A stretch of DNA of 64,000 bases. Origin: Stachybotrys elegans. Taxonomy: Eukaryota; Ascomycota; Sordariomycetes; Hypocreales; Stachybotryaceae. Positions within the stretch are counted from its first letter, which is position 1; the number at the start of each line of letters is the position of its first letter. The stretch lies in contig JAGPNK010000004.1 in NCBI GenBank assembly GCA_020746835.1, positions 186,001-250,000 on the forward strand, read 5' to 3'. Under the pieces are notes generated by a model. It saw nothing but the letters and a program-made list of their open reading frames with translations. It did no database searches and was not told the DNA's origin. The translations under genes and the position numbers were made by a program. This document shows, in pieces, positions 1-12,233 of this stretch.

Positions 1-3000
1 CGCAAGATGGACGGCTTGAAGCGTCTCTACCAACTTGCAAGACACATTCTCTGGATCACGTCAGGGGCACAGGTAGACAACGCCTACCATATGGCCAGTA
101 TCACCTTCAGCCGCGCCATGAGCCACGAAGCTGGGCATGTCAGCATGAACCACCTCGACCTTGCCGAGTTGGCCGACAGCGTCCCAAAGACCATCTCCGA
201 GTACCTTCTGCGGCAAAGTGCCTTGGATGACTGGGAGGTTCCTGGCAAGAGACAGCAACACCAGGACTTCATGTGGTCCAAGGAGCCCGAGGCTTTCCTG
301 GAGGGAGGCCAGCTGAAGATCCCGCGTCTCCTCGACAACGTCAGCCAGAACGCGCGACTCAACGCAACTCGTCGCACTATCACCACCAAGGTCACCACTA
401 CTGCTGGTGTGACTATTGCGGAAGCGGTCGAGTCTTCTTCTCTCGCTCTGGTGCAGCAGCTTCATCCTGCGGTGGCAGAGCAAGGCCAGCGTCTCGTCAA
501 CATTGAGGCTTCTAGCCTGAGGGCTCTCCATGTCGCCACCGACTCATTCCTGTTCCTTGGTGTGGGACAAGATGCGACCTCAAAGGAGACCCTTGTCACC
601 CTCTCACTAAGCAACTCTGGTGTGGTCGTCCCCGTTGCCACTGCGGCTGCTGACGCTGCAGTGGATAGTGAAGCGCTGCTCGCCAATGTTGCAGGCCATC
701 TCGTCGCCAAGACTCTGGTAGAGACCTTGCCATTTGGCAGCAGCCTCCTCGTTCTCTGCTCTGGCAAGGATCGGTTCATCACATCCGCTCTGACCGAGGA
801 GGCCAAATCCAAGTCCATCACGATTACCGTGGCTTGTGACGCCCAGGCTGCCGACGATTTTATTGAGCCCCTGTGGATCAAGCTTGATGCCCGCTCGCCT
901 GCCCACGTCTTGCGCAAGACTCTAGCAAATGCCAAGCCGTCATACTTCCTTGATCTTACCACTGGCTTGCAGAGCAATGAGCTTAGCATCAACATTGCTC
1001 AGGCTATGACTGCTGGTCTGCACACTCTCAACCAGACCGAGCTCGCTGGTTTTACAACTCTACTCACCCCGTCAACCAGCAGAGAACTTCTGGCTGCCCG
1101 TCTCGAGCATGCCGTTGCCAGCGCTCAGCAGGCCTCAGCGAATTCTAACACTGCGCAGGACCAGGTCATTCCTCTGTCGCAGATTACTGCCTCCGGGTCG
1201 TCCAATAACATTACGGCCACCGTTGACTGGAGAGGCGAGACTGATATCACCGTTGAGGTTCGCCCACTCGATGCTCAACGCCTCTTTTCCAAGGATAAGA
1301 GCTACCTGCTGTTCGGTCTCACCGGCCAGATTGGCCAGTCTCTGTGCGAATGGATGGTGAACAATGGGGCTGGTTGTGTCTGCCTGACCAGCCGTAACCC
1401 CAAGATTGATGACAAGTGGCTGTCTTCGTTTGAGGCTTCGGGAGCCACTGTCAAGATCTATGCCGTGGATGTCACCGACAAGAGAGCACTCGAAGATATG
1501 GTCAAGGACGTGAAGGCCAACTGCCCACCAATTGCAGGCATTGCAAACGGTGCCATGGTTCTCCATGATTGCCTCTTTGATGGCATGTCTGTTGATATCA
1601 TGCAGAAGGTCCTTGGCCCCAAGATTGACGGATCCAACAACCTGGAACAGATCTTCCACAAAGATGAGCTCGACTTCTTTGTCATGTTCTCCTCCTCGGC
1701 TTGCGTCATTGGAAACTCTGGCCAGTCCAATTATGCTGCTGCCAACGGTTATCTCAACAGTCTTGCAAGGCAGCGACGCCGCCGCGGTCTGGCTGCTTCT
1801 ACCTTTGATATCGGACGAGTTGCTGGCATCGGATATGTCGAGACGGCTGGCCAGGCCGTCATGGACCAGCTGACAAGGTTCGGACTGATGGCGATTTCTG
1901 AAACAGAATTCCGACACATGTTTGCGGAGACCATTCGTGCGGGTTACCCTTCGGCCGACGACAAGAATGGACACCCAGAAGCCGTTGTCACAACTGGTAT
2001 CCGCACCATCATGGACGACGAAGAGATCCAGGGCCCATGGTTCGAGAACCCACGCTTCTCCCACTGCATTATTGAGGCAAATGCCGCTACCGCAGATGAA
2101 GGGTCCTCGAGCAAGAAGAACACGCTTCCAGTCACCGAACAGCTTGCAAGGGCCAGCTCCAAGGACCAGGCGCTCGAGATCCTGCAAGGTAAGAGTCCCC
2201 CGTTTATCCCGCTACCAGCCCCGCTACAAATACTAATCTCCCTTTTCTGTTGCAGAATGCTTTGCCTCCAAGCTCAGGATCGTCCTCCAGCTAGCCACCG
2301 AAGCTGTTGACCCCGAAACTCCTCTCGTGGAACTCGGTATTGACTCGCTGGTTGCAGTTGAAGTTCGATCCTGGTTCTTGAAGGAGCTGAAGGTTGATAT
2401 TCCCGTTCTCAAGATTGTTGGCGGCGCCTCCATCAACGAGCTCTGCCAGCAGGCTTTGAAGAAGCTTCCCGAGGACCTGATCGGAAGTTCGACGGGGCAA
2501 CCCGCTCCTGCTGCTGCCCCTGCCCCTGCTGTCAAGACCAGCCCAGCGCCTAATCATCAGGTGAAGTCTCCTCCCTCCGGGTCGGCCGTCGGTTCGAGCT
2601 CTGCGTCTGACTCCGGTACGGCTTCAGGTGGTTTGACGACCCCGAATCCCGACGACTCGCCAGTTTCTCCCCTCTCAAGCGTTTCTTCGTCCGAAAACCT
2701 GCAGGCAAAAGCCAAACCAGCACGACAGTTTCTCAAGAGCGAAGCCATCTCCTTTGGTCAATCCCGATTCTGGTTCTTGCGTCTACTCCTAGAAGACCAG
2801 ACCACCTCCAACGTGGCCTTCTATTATCGCGTTGACGGAAATATTCGAATTGGCGACCTGGAACGCGCCGTGCGCATTGTTACAACGAGGCACGAGGCTC
2901 TGCGTACTTGCTTCATCAAGGACGATACCGAAGCAGACAAAGCTTATCAAAAAGTCCTCCACAACTCCGTCATCCGCCTGGAGCATAAGAAGGTCAGCTC

Positions 3001-6000
3001 GGTAGACGAAGTCATCTCGGAGTACCATAAGCTACAGGAGCATGTCTTTGATCTGGCCAGCGGTGCTTTGCTGAAATTGGTTCTCTTGTCGTTGTCTCCT
3101 ACTACGCACTACTTCCTGTTCAACTACCACCACATCATCATGGATGGAGTCAGCTTCCAAGTCTTCCTTGCGGATCTCGAGAAGGCATACAAGGGTCAAT
3201 ACCTGGGCGATGCGCCTCGACAATTCCCCGACTACTCTCGCGCCCAGCGCCAGGCTTTCGAGAACGGAGAGATGGCCGATGAGCTCAGCTACTGGCGAGG
3301 GATCTTCCCTGCCGGCGAGCAGCCTCCGGTACTGCCACTCCTTCCCATGGCACGGATCAGCTCCCGCATCTCGATGAAGAGCTTCGGCGTTCATCAAGTT
3401 ATGGCCCGCGTGACCCCTGATCTTATGTCCCGCATCAAGGCTGTCAGCAAGGCTCAGCGCTCCACGCCTTTCCATTTCTACCTGGCTGCCTACAAGACGA
3501 TGCTCTTCTCCTTTACTGACGTGCAGGACATGACTATTGGAATTGCGGACGCGAACCGCAACGACAGTGATGTGCATGGCAGCATTGGCTTCTTCCTTAA
3601 CCTACTGACGCTACGTTTCCGCCGCCAAGCTGGCCAACGCTTCTCCGAGGCCGTTGCTGAAGCTCGCGGTGTTACTTACGGAGCCCTTGGAAACTCACGT
3701 TTGCCGTTTGATGTTCTGCTCAAGGAGCTGAATGTTGCTCGATCATCCACCCATAGCCCGTTCTTCCAGGCCTTTTTCGACTACCGCCAAGGTGCGCAGG
3801 AAGAGCACCCTTGGGGCAACACTCAGTTCAAGTTCCAGGAGGTCCACCCTGGACGCACTGCCTACGATATCACCTTGGATATTACCGATGCTGCTACAGA
3901 CTCATTGGTCATTTTCCGAACTCAGAAGGGCCTCTACGACTTGACTGCTGCTAACCTGTTGCTCGAGACCTACATCCACTTGCTGGACGTCCTATCCAGC
4001 GATCCATCATTGACTCTGAGCAAGACTCCCTTATTCTCTGAGAAGCAGCTGGAGAAGGCTACTAAAATCGGACGCGGTAAGTATTCTTGCGAATTTTCTT
4101 ATGAACGTGCCGTTGATAAGTCACAGGTCCCGATATGAAGTCGAACTGGCCGGCAACACTCCCTCTGAGAATTGACGAGATTGCGCAGAAGAACCAGAAC
4201 AAGGTTGCGCTCATTGATGGCATCGGCAGTGATCTCACCTATTCCGCCATGACGCAGCGCATCGAGGCCATTGCAGAGGAGATGCAAAAGAATGGTTTGG
4301 GTCCTGGTTCTCGGGTCCTCGTGTTCCAAACAGCGGCTTCCGACTGGGTGTGCTCCATGCTTGCCATCATGCGCATTGGAGGTATCTATGTCCCACTCGA
4401 CCTTCGCAACCCTCTGCCTCGTCTTGCTGCCGTAGCAGACGACTGCGAGCCCAGCGCTGTTCTTGCCGACCACACCACGTTTGCCGATGTCAATTCCCTA
4501 TCCGTCCCAGAAGCCATCAAGATCAACGTCACGGACCTCCCCAGAAAACCAGGCAAGGCAGTTGAGAATGTGTCAAAGGCAGATTCCCCAGCTGCTATCC
4601 TGTATACCAGTGGATCTACTGGAACGCCCAAGGGAATCATGGTTACTCACGCCGGTCTGCGCAACGAAATCGAGGGCTACACCAAGATGTGGAAGCTCGG
4701 TGCCGAGAGGACTCTTCAACAGAGCGCCTTTACCTTCAACCATTCCTCCGACCAGATCTATACAGGTCTCGTTAATGGAGGCACTGTCTGCATTGTTCCC
4801 TGGGACAAGCGAGGTGATCCTCTCGAGATCACCAAGCTGCACGTCGAGAACGCCATCACCTACACCAAGGCCACACCCTCCGAGTACATGCTCTGGATGC
4901 AGTTCGGCGGCGAGAACCTGCGAAAGGCTTCTAGCTGGCGCCATGCTTTTGGCGGCGGTGAATCCATGACCAGCATCGTGACTAGCGAATTCGCTGACCT
5001 CAAGCTCCCTTCGCTCCATCTCTACAACTCGTACGGCCCGACCGAGATCTCCATCTCCTCAACCAAGATGGAGCTTGATTATCGAAACCAGGGCGAGATG
5101 GAAGATGGTCGCATCCCCTGCGGCTTCTCTCTCCCCAACTACTTCACCTACGTCCTGAATGATGACAGAAAGCCTGTGCCTGCCGGTATGCCGGGAGAGC
5201 TGTACATTGGTGGTGCCGGAGTGTCCCTGGGCTACCTCAACAACCCGGAACTCACGAACCAACATTTCACCGAGAATCCATTCGCTACCGAAGAGGATGT
5301 CGCCAACGGCTGGAACCGTCTCTACCGGACCGGAGACATCGGAAGTCTGCAGGATGACGGCGCCATGGTGTTTCACAACCGAATCGCGGGTGACACCCAG
5401 GTCAAGATCCGTGGTCTCCGTATCGAACTGAGCGATATCGAGAGCAACATTGTCCAGGCAGCGGGAGGTGCTTTGCGCGAGGCTGTTGTCACACTTCGCC
5501 AAAGTGACTCCGAGTTCCTGGTAGCACATGTCGTCTTTGCTCCAAACCATCAGGTTGCCGACAAGGACAGCTTCCTTCAGTCCCTTCTCGCCAGACTCCC
5601 CATTCCGCAGTACATGATCCCAGCACTGGCCGTTTCGCTCGATAAGCTTCCTCTTACCAACCACTCCAAGGTTGACCGAAAGGCCATCCAGGAAATGCCA
5701 CTGCCCGTCAGAGAGATAGGCAATGGTGTGACTGACGAGGACATGACGGAGACGATGTTGCTTCTCAAGACGGTGTGGCAGGATGTCCTAGGCAACAAGG
5801 AGCTTGGCGTCGACATCACCCCTTCGTCTAACTTCTTCCTGGTCGGTGGCAACTCCTTGCTGGTCATCCGTCTGCAAGCCCGAATCCGTCAAATGTTCAG
5901 TGTGACCATCCGTATCGTCGACCTCCTGTCCTCCAACAGTCTGGGGCAGATGGCACGGAAGATCGAAGAGGGCATCGATGTTGAGCCTCTTGACTGGGAG

Positions 6001-7002
6001 AAGGAAACCACACCTCCCACCATTCCTGGGTTCCTTCAGGGCATACCCAAAGCCACCCCAACCACCAAAAAGACTTTATTGGTCACGGGCGCAACTGGAT
6101 ATCTTGGTAGACGCGTTGTCGCTAAGCTTGTCAGCGACCCAACCGTTGAGAAGATTCACTGCGTCGCCATTCGTGACAAGTCTTCGGAGACCACTCGCAA
6201 ACTTCCGGATTCCCCCAAACTACAGCTTTACGATGGAAATCTCTCTTTCCCTCTGCTCGGGCTCTCTGAGCAGGAGTTCCGCGTTCTGGCTACCGAGGTG
6301 AATACCATCCTTCACCTGGGTGGCGTTCGCTCGTTCTGGGACAACTACCATGTTCTGCAGCCCACCAATGTTCAATCCACGAAAGAACTGGTCAAGTTGG
6401 CGGCTATCAACCAAGTTCCCATCCACTATATTTCCACCTTTGGCGCTCTCTCCGACGATGCAAATGCAGGCCCTGCCGCTTCTGCTGCTGGTAACCCTCC
6501 TGCTGTCGATGGTAGCAACGGTTATGTGGCCTCGCGATGGGCCAGCGAACGCATCCTGGAGCGATCCGCGGATGCTCTTGGTATTCCTTACACCATCCAC
6601 CGCTTCCTCCCGACGTCCGAGCAGCTTACCCCCGGGAAAATCTTGGATGAGTTTACACAATTCGTGGATCTTTCTGGTGTGATGCCTGAAATGGCTGGAT
6701 GGGAGGGACGCATGGATATGATGCCGGCTGAGCAAGCTGTGGACAAGGTCTACCAGCCCCTTCTCGAGCAGCAGCCTAAGAGCACCTTCATTCACCATCA
6801 AAGCCCTATCGGCGTCGAGGTTGCTGCGCTGAGGGCGCATCTCGAGAAGCAGCGTGGAGATAAGGGTCTTGATCGCTTGCCTGGCCTTCGCTGGATCGGA
6901 CGCATTAAGGCACTTGGATTTGATTTCTTCTTAACAACTCAGGATGTGACCATCGGCGGTGGCAATGGAGAGGACGGTAGTGCACATCGGTCTCGAAGAT
7001 AA
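1..7002 (+). CDS. Hybrid PKS-NRPS, C-terminal part (5' end outside window)
   Basis: The reading frame is open to base 1, so the KS, AT, DH and any MT domain lie upstream. Exons read 1-2188, 2256-4076 and 4127-7002, giving 2294 visible residues. Domain order: pseudo-KR (about 1-1150), KR with GLTGQIG near 1315 and NYAAAN near 1730, ACP with LGIDSL near 2335, condensation domain with HHIIMDG near 3130, adenylation domain with [11 protein letters not shown] near 4605, thiolation site GGNSL near 5850, and a reductase-like release domain starting TGATGYLG near 6088. The enzyme should build a polyketide, join it to one amino acid and release it. Two residues look unusual. The release domain has GYVASRW where reductases have YxxxK, so Lys is Arg, which favours Dieckmann-type tetramic acid release (inference). 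The adenylation A4 region reads FNHSSDQ, with Asn where the substrate-amine-binding Asp is expected. Product not assigned. Confidence 0.95.
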
Positions 7003-7321
7003 GGAGGATAAAGGTGTAGCGCGTTAGTCTTTCTTAATTTTAGAATGAGTATTCCAGGCTATATCAATGGAGTTTAGGGCTGAGACAAAGGAAAGGGAGA
7101 TGAGTGATAAATTTAAACAGACGAAATAAAATAAAATAAAGAAATAGGACCTCTAGTACATCACCGAGTGAACTTATCTCACGATCCCTTTATTATCAGA
7201 CTCTATACTGGTCCTGTGTGAAATGTGGTGATCGATAGTGTTTATATAGACTATTAGATCAGTCCCGTCTATTCTTGTTTTTTTTGTTGGTATCTCTATA
7301 TATACCTTTCTTCTCGTAGTG
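7003..7321. other. Intergenic, convergent 3' ends of PKS-NRPS and HET gene
   Basis: This AT-rich stretch lies between two converging genes. It contains a run of AATAAA-like words near 7125-7142, a possible polyadenylation region for the PKS-NRPS. I see no gene. Confidence 0.5.
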
Positions 7322-9367
7322 TCAAGTTATCGTAAAATTCTCCTCTCGATAAACTGTAAAATTGGGCTGGAACGAGTGTAGCTCGCAGAGACCAATAAAG
7401 GCGAAGCTATCCTCTGTCCGCCGTAGGATGAGGGGTTCCCTGAAATTCTCCACCAAAACAACCACATCCTTTTCGTCAATACGATTGTCTACTCGAAGGT
7501 TTGTGAATAGCTCCAATTCACTCGTGATTGCAAGACCAGTCTTAGCAAGTTCTTCCAACGTGCGCCCTAGCACGACAATAAGAGTCGATGAGGGACCTTC
7601 CACCAATTCCCACAAGTCTAGCTCTCGCCTCTGGTCTATCATTTCCCAGACAGACTGGAATTGCCCCAAAGACTGTAGCCAAATCTTCTCCCACGCATTT
7701 TGGAAACCCTCCAGGAAACGTCCCTGAATAGCGCTTTGAGCTTGTGAGAGGCACAGTCTCTTGAGCCTCTGAATTCCACGAACGATAGTGAGGGTGCTAA
7801 TGGCAGCATTACGAAGATCGTCTTCTTTTCCATTTGGCAGTTCTTCATAGCCACCAGCAACAGTCTTTGAAATCTCGGCCGCGATAATGGTAGGATAGAC
7901 CACGGTGGCCACAGTTCCGAGTGTCATACCTTTCAGGTCGAGTCCTAACCCATTTTCGGTGATTTTAACCGCCAGAAGATTCTCGTTGTCCCTAGCTTCG
8001 CCCATTTGTACGTATCGCCAGTCAGGGACCCAGCTAGGGACATTGGAAAAATCTTCCTCCTCTCTTTTCCTGAAACGGAGGAACTCAATACGGCTCGTGT
8101 ACCTGACGAGATAGAGTGCGGTCTGATGGAAGACATGGCCAACCGAAGCATTATAGTTGGGCAGCAGCTCTTGAGGGGTGATGGGAATGCCTATGAGTCC
8201 CAGAATGGCATAGATAACATCGCGCGGGTCCGTAGCTTGGAAGAAGCCACAGGTCCGTTGAAGCAGACTGTAAAGCCTTTTCGGTGCGTGGTCAGGAGTT
8301 CTTGCATCATGAGAGGAAGCCCCGCTTGCCATTATGTCGACATACTCTTTCGCCAGGTTCCGGAGTGCATGCACACCCTCTGCCTCTGTGCTAAACATGA
8401 CATAGAGTGGTTGGTAGCTGCTGTGAATCATTTGTTCACAGCAAGGGATCACCACCTGGGAAAGAAACTTCCACCCGATAGGGTGGAAGCCGACCATGAC
8501 GACGACTGGACCCTGGGCAGTGGCGGCTTCTTGGATAATCCAGACTCTTCTGAACCACGGCCGGGTCAGAATCTGTCTAATGCCCGTGATAGAGCGAATT
8601 CTATTGGCGACAAAATCCTCGGAAGTAATCAGATCTATCACTTCCGTCCATTCCGCTCGATGGTCAATATATGGCTGAATTCGCTGTCGTATGTCGTGTA
8701 TGAGGCTGAAGGCAAATCTGACGTCCTCAGCAGAGTGACCATCGTCTCCTAGCCAGATGAGTGTCGACTGAGCATAACTATAGATCTCTTTCATCCTGCC
8801 CACTTGTTGACTCCTTTCTTCCTGGTCCCGCTGGTTGATGCAGACAGCATCTATCCAGAAGGTCAGGTAACATGAGTCGAGACTGGAGTGCTGGTAGGAC
8901 TCATCCTGCTTATCCGCTCCCTGGCCAATTAGTTCGGAGACGTGGCGCTGAACCATGCTGGAGAATTCGGACCCGACAACGAAAGGAAAATTATGCGGCA
9001 GCTTGGGGTCCTGAAGGACGCTCTGTATGACGTGATTCCTCAGTGTGGCGCCCGCCGGAAGCTGATTGCGAAGGAACCCTGGGAGATGGCCCGCGATCGC
9101 AAGGGCCATGGCCTGAGCGTGCCGAAGGAAAGACCCGAGGTTTTCTGTGACAGTAAATGGCTCACCATCAAGCAGTATCGGTTCTGTGGTGTTCGGAGAC
9201 CCCCAGGTGTATGACAGAGCGATGTACGAGGCAGTCTCCGGAGTGAGAGGGACGTGCATCAGCTCACAGCGGATACCATCTTCGAACCTTCCCGGATACA
9301 GTTTGATGATACGAATCTCAGACGCACCGGATTGCGACAGCGGTCGGTAAGAATAGTTTAAACCCAT
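7322..9367 (-). CDS. HET domain (heterokaryon incompatibility) protein
   Basis: Single exon, 681 residues, ATG at 9367. The three HET blocks are visible: IALSYTWGSP near residue 50, FWIDAVCINQRDQEERS near 170 followed by IYSYAQSTLIWLGDD near 195, and PWFRRVWIIQEA near 270. HET proteins trigger cell death when incompatible hyphae fuse, and the HET domain is a TIR-like fold. The gap between the first and second block is about 90 residues, longer than in the other two HET proteins of this window, and holds a basic, low-similarity insert. The C-terminal half (about 300-681) has no domain I recognise. It lies tail to tail with the PKS-NRPS and is probably not part of the biosynthetic pathway. Partner and specificity are unknown. 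Confidence 0.93.
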   Translation of the reverse strand: MGLNYSYRPLSQSGASEIRIIKLYPGRFEDGIRCELMHVPLTPETASYIALSYTWGSPNTTEPILLDGEPFTVTENLGSFLRHAQAMALAIAGHLPGFLRNQLPAGATLRNHVIQSVLQDPKLPHNFPFVVGSEFSSMVQRHVSELIGQGADKQDESYQHSSLDSCYLTFWIDAVCINQRDQEERSQQVGRMKEIYSYAQSTLIWLGDDGHSAEDVRFAFSLIHDIRQRIQPYIDHRAEWTEVIDLITSEDFVANRIRSITGIRQILTRPWFRRVWIIQEAATAQGPVVVMVGFHPIGWKFLSQVVIPCCEQMIHSSYQPLYVMFSTEAEGVHALRNLAKEYVDIMASGASSHDARTPDHAPKRLYSLLQRTCGFFQATDPRDVIYAILGLIGIPITPQELLPNYNASVGHVFHQTALYLVRYTSRIEFLRFRKREEEDFSNVPSWVPDWRYVQMGEARDNENLLAVKITENGLGLDLKGMTLGTVATVVYPTIIAAEISKTVAGGYEELPNGKEDDLRNAAISTLTIVRGIQRLKRLCLSQAQSAIQGRFLEGFQNAWEKIWLQSLGQFQSVWEMIDQRRELDLWELVEGPSSTLIVVLGRTLEELAKTGLAITSELELFTNLRVDNRIDEKDVVVLVENFREPLILRRTEDSFAFIGLCELHSFQPNFTVYREENFTIT

Positions 9368-9701
9368 TGATTAGGGACTAAATCACAATTGTACGCCCAG
9401 ATTGTTGAAAGCCGTAGCTGTAGCGTCAATGCATTAATCGGATAATAAGAGAATGAAAAGGGAGAAAGCGCGAGACACAAAAGAGGAGAGGCAGCGAAGG
9501 CTATCCCTTGCTGATACCGAATGTGAAATAAATTATGAGGCTGAGCCGATGTAACCACACCGTCTACGCATTGTATGTCTGACGTGGCAGCATTTGTATG
9601 GTTGCCTACATATGAGAATTTCTACCTAAGACTAGGCACCACGACGAAAAGATTTTCGCTTATGTGTATGAATAAAAACTTGTCAAAACCACCAGTATGT
9701 C
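9368..9701. other. Intergenic region
   Basis: About 330 bases between the start of the HET gene and the stop of the zinc-cluster regulator, both on the minus strand. It should hold the HET promoter. I see no coding signal or clear motif. Confidence 0.4.
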
Positions 9702-10910
9702 TCAGCTGAGCCAGCCTATCCATTTCTCATCTAGAGACTGTACAATAGTATTAATGACCGTGTTCCCACTTTCCCCTATTGCCCAGATATTCTGACACAT
9801 GCGGAGAACTTGACCGTAGTAGGCAAAAATCACCAGAGCTTCGGGGCGCCGTGCCGCCAGCAAGTCAATAAAATGAGGTGAGATTGACAGGGGCCATACA
9901 AAAGCCATTTGGACACACCGCCCGTGCTTAAGTCGCGGCTCAGGGTCATCCTGCAGTGCCCAATGAAGAAGCTTCAATGCCTCAATGCAGGCGTCAACGC
10001 TATCCGAGGACAGGTCTGTGGCTTCGGAGAGCATAGCAAGCAGGCGGTGTTCGTTTATGTCATGGGTGTGTGCTGCAGTGGACTTGCTGGCCCATAAGAG
10101 TACCGGCGCCAGTTCTGTCTTCATGAGCATTGGCCACAGTCCTGTAGCCAGCGACCTCAGACTTCGATGTATCTTGAGATAGCTCACAAAAGACGCAACA
10201 AAGTCTGAGTCGGGCGTCGAGTCGGTGAAGGTCTCGGCAAGGATGTGTACACCGAGCATCCCCGAAAACAAGAAGATTGCTGTGCAGTTTTCCTGTCCAG
10301 GCTGTAGCCGCGATTTATTGAAGAGGCTAAGGGCGCGGGTCTGGAGAACCTTGGCCTGCTCGCTGTAAAACTGGGATCGATCTGTACGGTGAGTGATGCT
10401 TCGATGCTTGGCTGCGAATGCCAACGTTTCGTGCATCAAGTACGGCGTTGAGAGGGACGTGTGGACAACCAGCCGTCTCTGTGTCTCGGAAACATCGTCG
10501 CCACCGCCAATGTAAGGGCTTGGCATTGAAATATAGTAGTGGAAGAGCTCAAGATGGCACATATTAACGAGTGAAGCGTCTTCGCCAAGACCATAGCCGT
10601 CCAAGGGTTTGGCGAGCGTGCAGTCGGAACCTGCCCTCCCGTGGGGGTATCTGATCAGCCCAGATTGACTGGAGAGGCTCGCGTCTTTGCCGATCGCTGC
10701 ATTGGCCGTTTCTGGGCCAGAGTCGCTTGTGAAAGAGCAGACTCTCTCGGCCCGAAGACAGTTTATGCATGCCGGCCGCTGCAAGTCACACTGAAAAGGG
10801 GTGAGCGGGCTGACGTCCAGGGTGGCTTGTGTACCTACTCTTATATGTCGCTGCCTGCATTCCGCGCACTTGGAGCCCTTTTTGGTCTTTCTGTGAGATC
10901 GCTTGAGCAT
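9702..10910 (-). CDS. Zn2Cys6 fungal transcription factor
   Basis: Exons 10839-10910 and 9702-10790 give 386 residues. The 48 nt intron at 10791-10838 (GTAGGT...TTTTCAG) is in frame and has no stop, so an uncorrected reading frame runs through it and splits the zinc cluster. With it removed the cluster is perfect: KCAECRQRHIRCDLQRPA then CINCLRAERVC, that is C-x2-C-x6-C-x6-C-x2-C-x6-C near residues 15-42, preceded by a basic stretch (KRSHRKTKKGSK). The rest resembles the helical middle region of Upc2-like fungal regulators (YLMHETLAFAAKHRS). It should bind DNA in the nucleus. Its position 2.7 kb from the PKS-NRPS makes it a candidate pathway regulator, but the HET gene in between weakens that. 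The ATG at 10910 is preferred over the upstream in-frame GTG. Confidence 0.9.
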   Translation of the reverse strand: MLKRSHRKTKKGSKCAECRQRHIRVGTQATLDVSPLTPFQCDLQRPACINCLRAERVCSFTSDSGPETANAAIGKDASLSSQSGLIRYPHGRAGSDCTLAKPLDGYGLGEDASLVNMCHLELFHYYISMPSPYIGGGDDVSETQRRLVVHTSLSTPYLMHETLAFAAKHRSITHRTDRSQFYSEQAKVLQTRALSLFNKSRLQPGQENCTAIFLFSGMLGVHILAETFTDSTPDSDFVASFVSYLKIHRSLRSLATGLWPMLMKTELAPVLLWASKSTAAHTHDINEHRLLAMLSEATDLSSDSVDACIEALKLLHWALQDDPEPRLKHGRCVQMAFVWPLSISPHFIDLLAARRPEALVIFAYYGQVLRMCQNIWAIGESGNTVINTIVQSLDEKWIGWLS

Positions 10911-11308
10911 GCTCACTGCGGGTGCGTGTCAGTGTGTGGTTGGAAAAGATGAATGCGCGCATTCGAAAACAGGAGGGAGCTTCATCGCCTGTAAAAGGAG
11001 ATGCCTTTAGCCTATCACGGGGACAATCAAAATCCCGAGGTGGGGTCTTTGTCTGCCAAGGCTGAATGCGCGCTTTCGGCAGCGTCCGAGATGCCACTTG
11101 GCCGGGGGCAATAATCCCATGAGTGGCATATTCGGCCAGAGTCTCCGCAACTATCCAATACGCGCATGGCCGACAGGAAGCCCCCAAGTTCTAATCGCCA
11201 TGAGATGCTCTGGAAAAGGTCGTCTATATAACAAAATCATTTGTCCCCTATTGCCTCTCTCCGTGGTCCTATCCCAACCCATCGTCTTCTGTGATTTCCT
11301 ACCTCATC
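10911..11308. other. Divergent promoter region
   Basis: About 400 bases between the divergently transcribed zinc-cluster regulator and the RTA1-type gene, so a shared promoter region is likely. A TATA-like box for the plus-strand gene is listed separately. No further gene is visible. Confidence 0.45.
11225..11232 (+). promoter_or_regulatory. TATA-like box of RTA1-type gene
   Basis: TATATAAC lies 84 bases before the chosen ATG at 11309. Similar spacing recurs for several genes in this window. Confidence 0.45.
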
Positions 11309-12233
11309 ATGCCGACATTACAGCCACTCGAGGGCACTCAGAACTACTACCTCTGGTTCTACGTGCCTCAAATATGGGCTAGTGCAATATTCCTGGTTGC
11401 ATTTACTATCCCTACTGGTCTCCACATCTGGCGAATGATCAAAACCAGAACCTGGTTTTGTCTGGCCTTTGTCATCGGTGGCATATGTACGTATAAAAAA
11501 AGATTTTTTTATTTATTTTTATTTTTCTCTTACGTACAGCTAATTCCTTCTTAAAGTTGAGCTCTCTGGCTATGCGTTGCGGGCAATTGCTTACAATAAT
11601 ACGGGCATGATCCTACCATACGCATTCTTCGCCATGGCCACCCTGTTGGCTCCAGCCTTGTTTGCCGCCTCGATCTACATGACGCTCAGCCGTTTGCTTC
11701 ACAGCTCTGGGCTCCAAGCAGTTCTCTTCATCCGGAAAAAATGGCTGACTAGTGTGTTCGTGGGTGGAGATGTCGTATCGTTCGTGGTTCAGGGCGGAGG
11801 ATGTGGGCTCATGGTCATGAGAGATATGAGGCTGGCCAGGATCGGTGAAGACATTGTCGTGGCCGGTCTTGCTATCCAGATTATCATGCTTGCCTTCTTC
11901 ATCGCCATTACTGTTATCCCGCATCGATCACTTCGCCAAGCTTCCGGGCACAAAAGGACAGAGCAAGGATTTTTGATGCTCTACGCTGTGTCGATACTTA
12001 TCCTCGTCCGGTCCATTTTTCGTCTGATCGAGTTTATACAAGGTCGGGAAGGATATCTTTTGCAAAACGAGTGGCCGACTCTTGTTTTTGATGGCGCTCT
12101 GATGGCAATCACGATGGTCGTTTTCTTCTTCCTGCACCCTTCCAGCTTCATATCTCCAAGTGCAGAGGATGATATTCGACTTGACTCAGCCTTAGAACCT
12201 ATTACCGTGAAGGATGGGCCGAAGGATTCATGA
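11309..12233 (+). CDS. RTA1-like multi-spanning membrane protein
   Basis: Exons 11309-11486 and 11557-12233 (intron 70 nt, GTACGT...TTAAAG, T-rich) give 284 residues. About seven hydrophobic segments are seen, for example near residues 20-40, 48-62, 75-100, 120-145, 155-180, 200-220 and 235-255. The segment SFVVQGGGCG matches the conserved FxxQxxGGG signature of the RTA1 family (RTA1, RSB1, RTM1). Family members sit in the plasma membrane or ER and are linked to resistance to toxic compounds or sphingoid-base export. The family is about 280-320 residues, so this one is full length. The ATG at 11309 is used because the codon at 11291 in the same frame is GTG. It diverges from the zinc-cluster regulator and could serve export or self-protection near a metabolite cluster (inference). 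Confidence 0.9.

Noticed and set aside
1135..2187. Long minus-strand frame of 350 codons inside the PKS-NRPS
   Set aside because: It is the antisense shadow of a strongly coding region, shows no family features, and lies opposite clear KR motifs.
8006..8752. Plus-strand frame of 248 codons inside the first HET gene
   Set aside because: Antisense to conserved HET blocks; composition is not protein-like.
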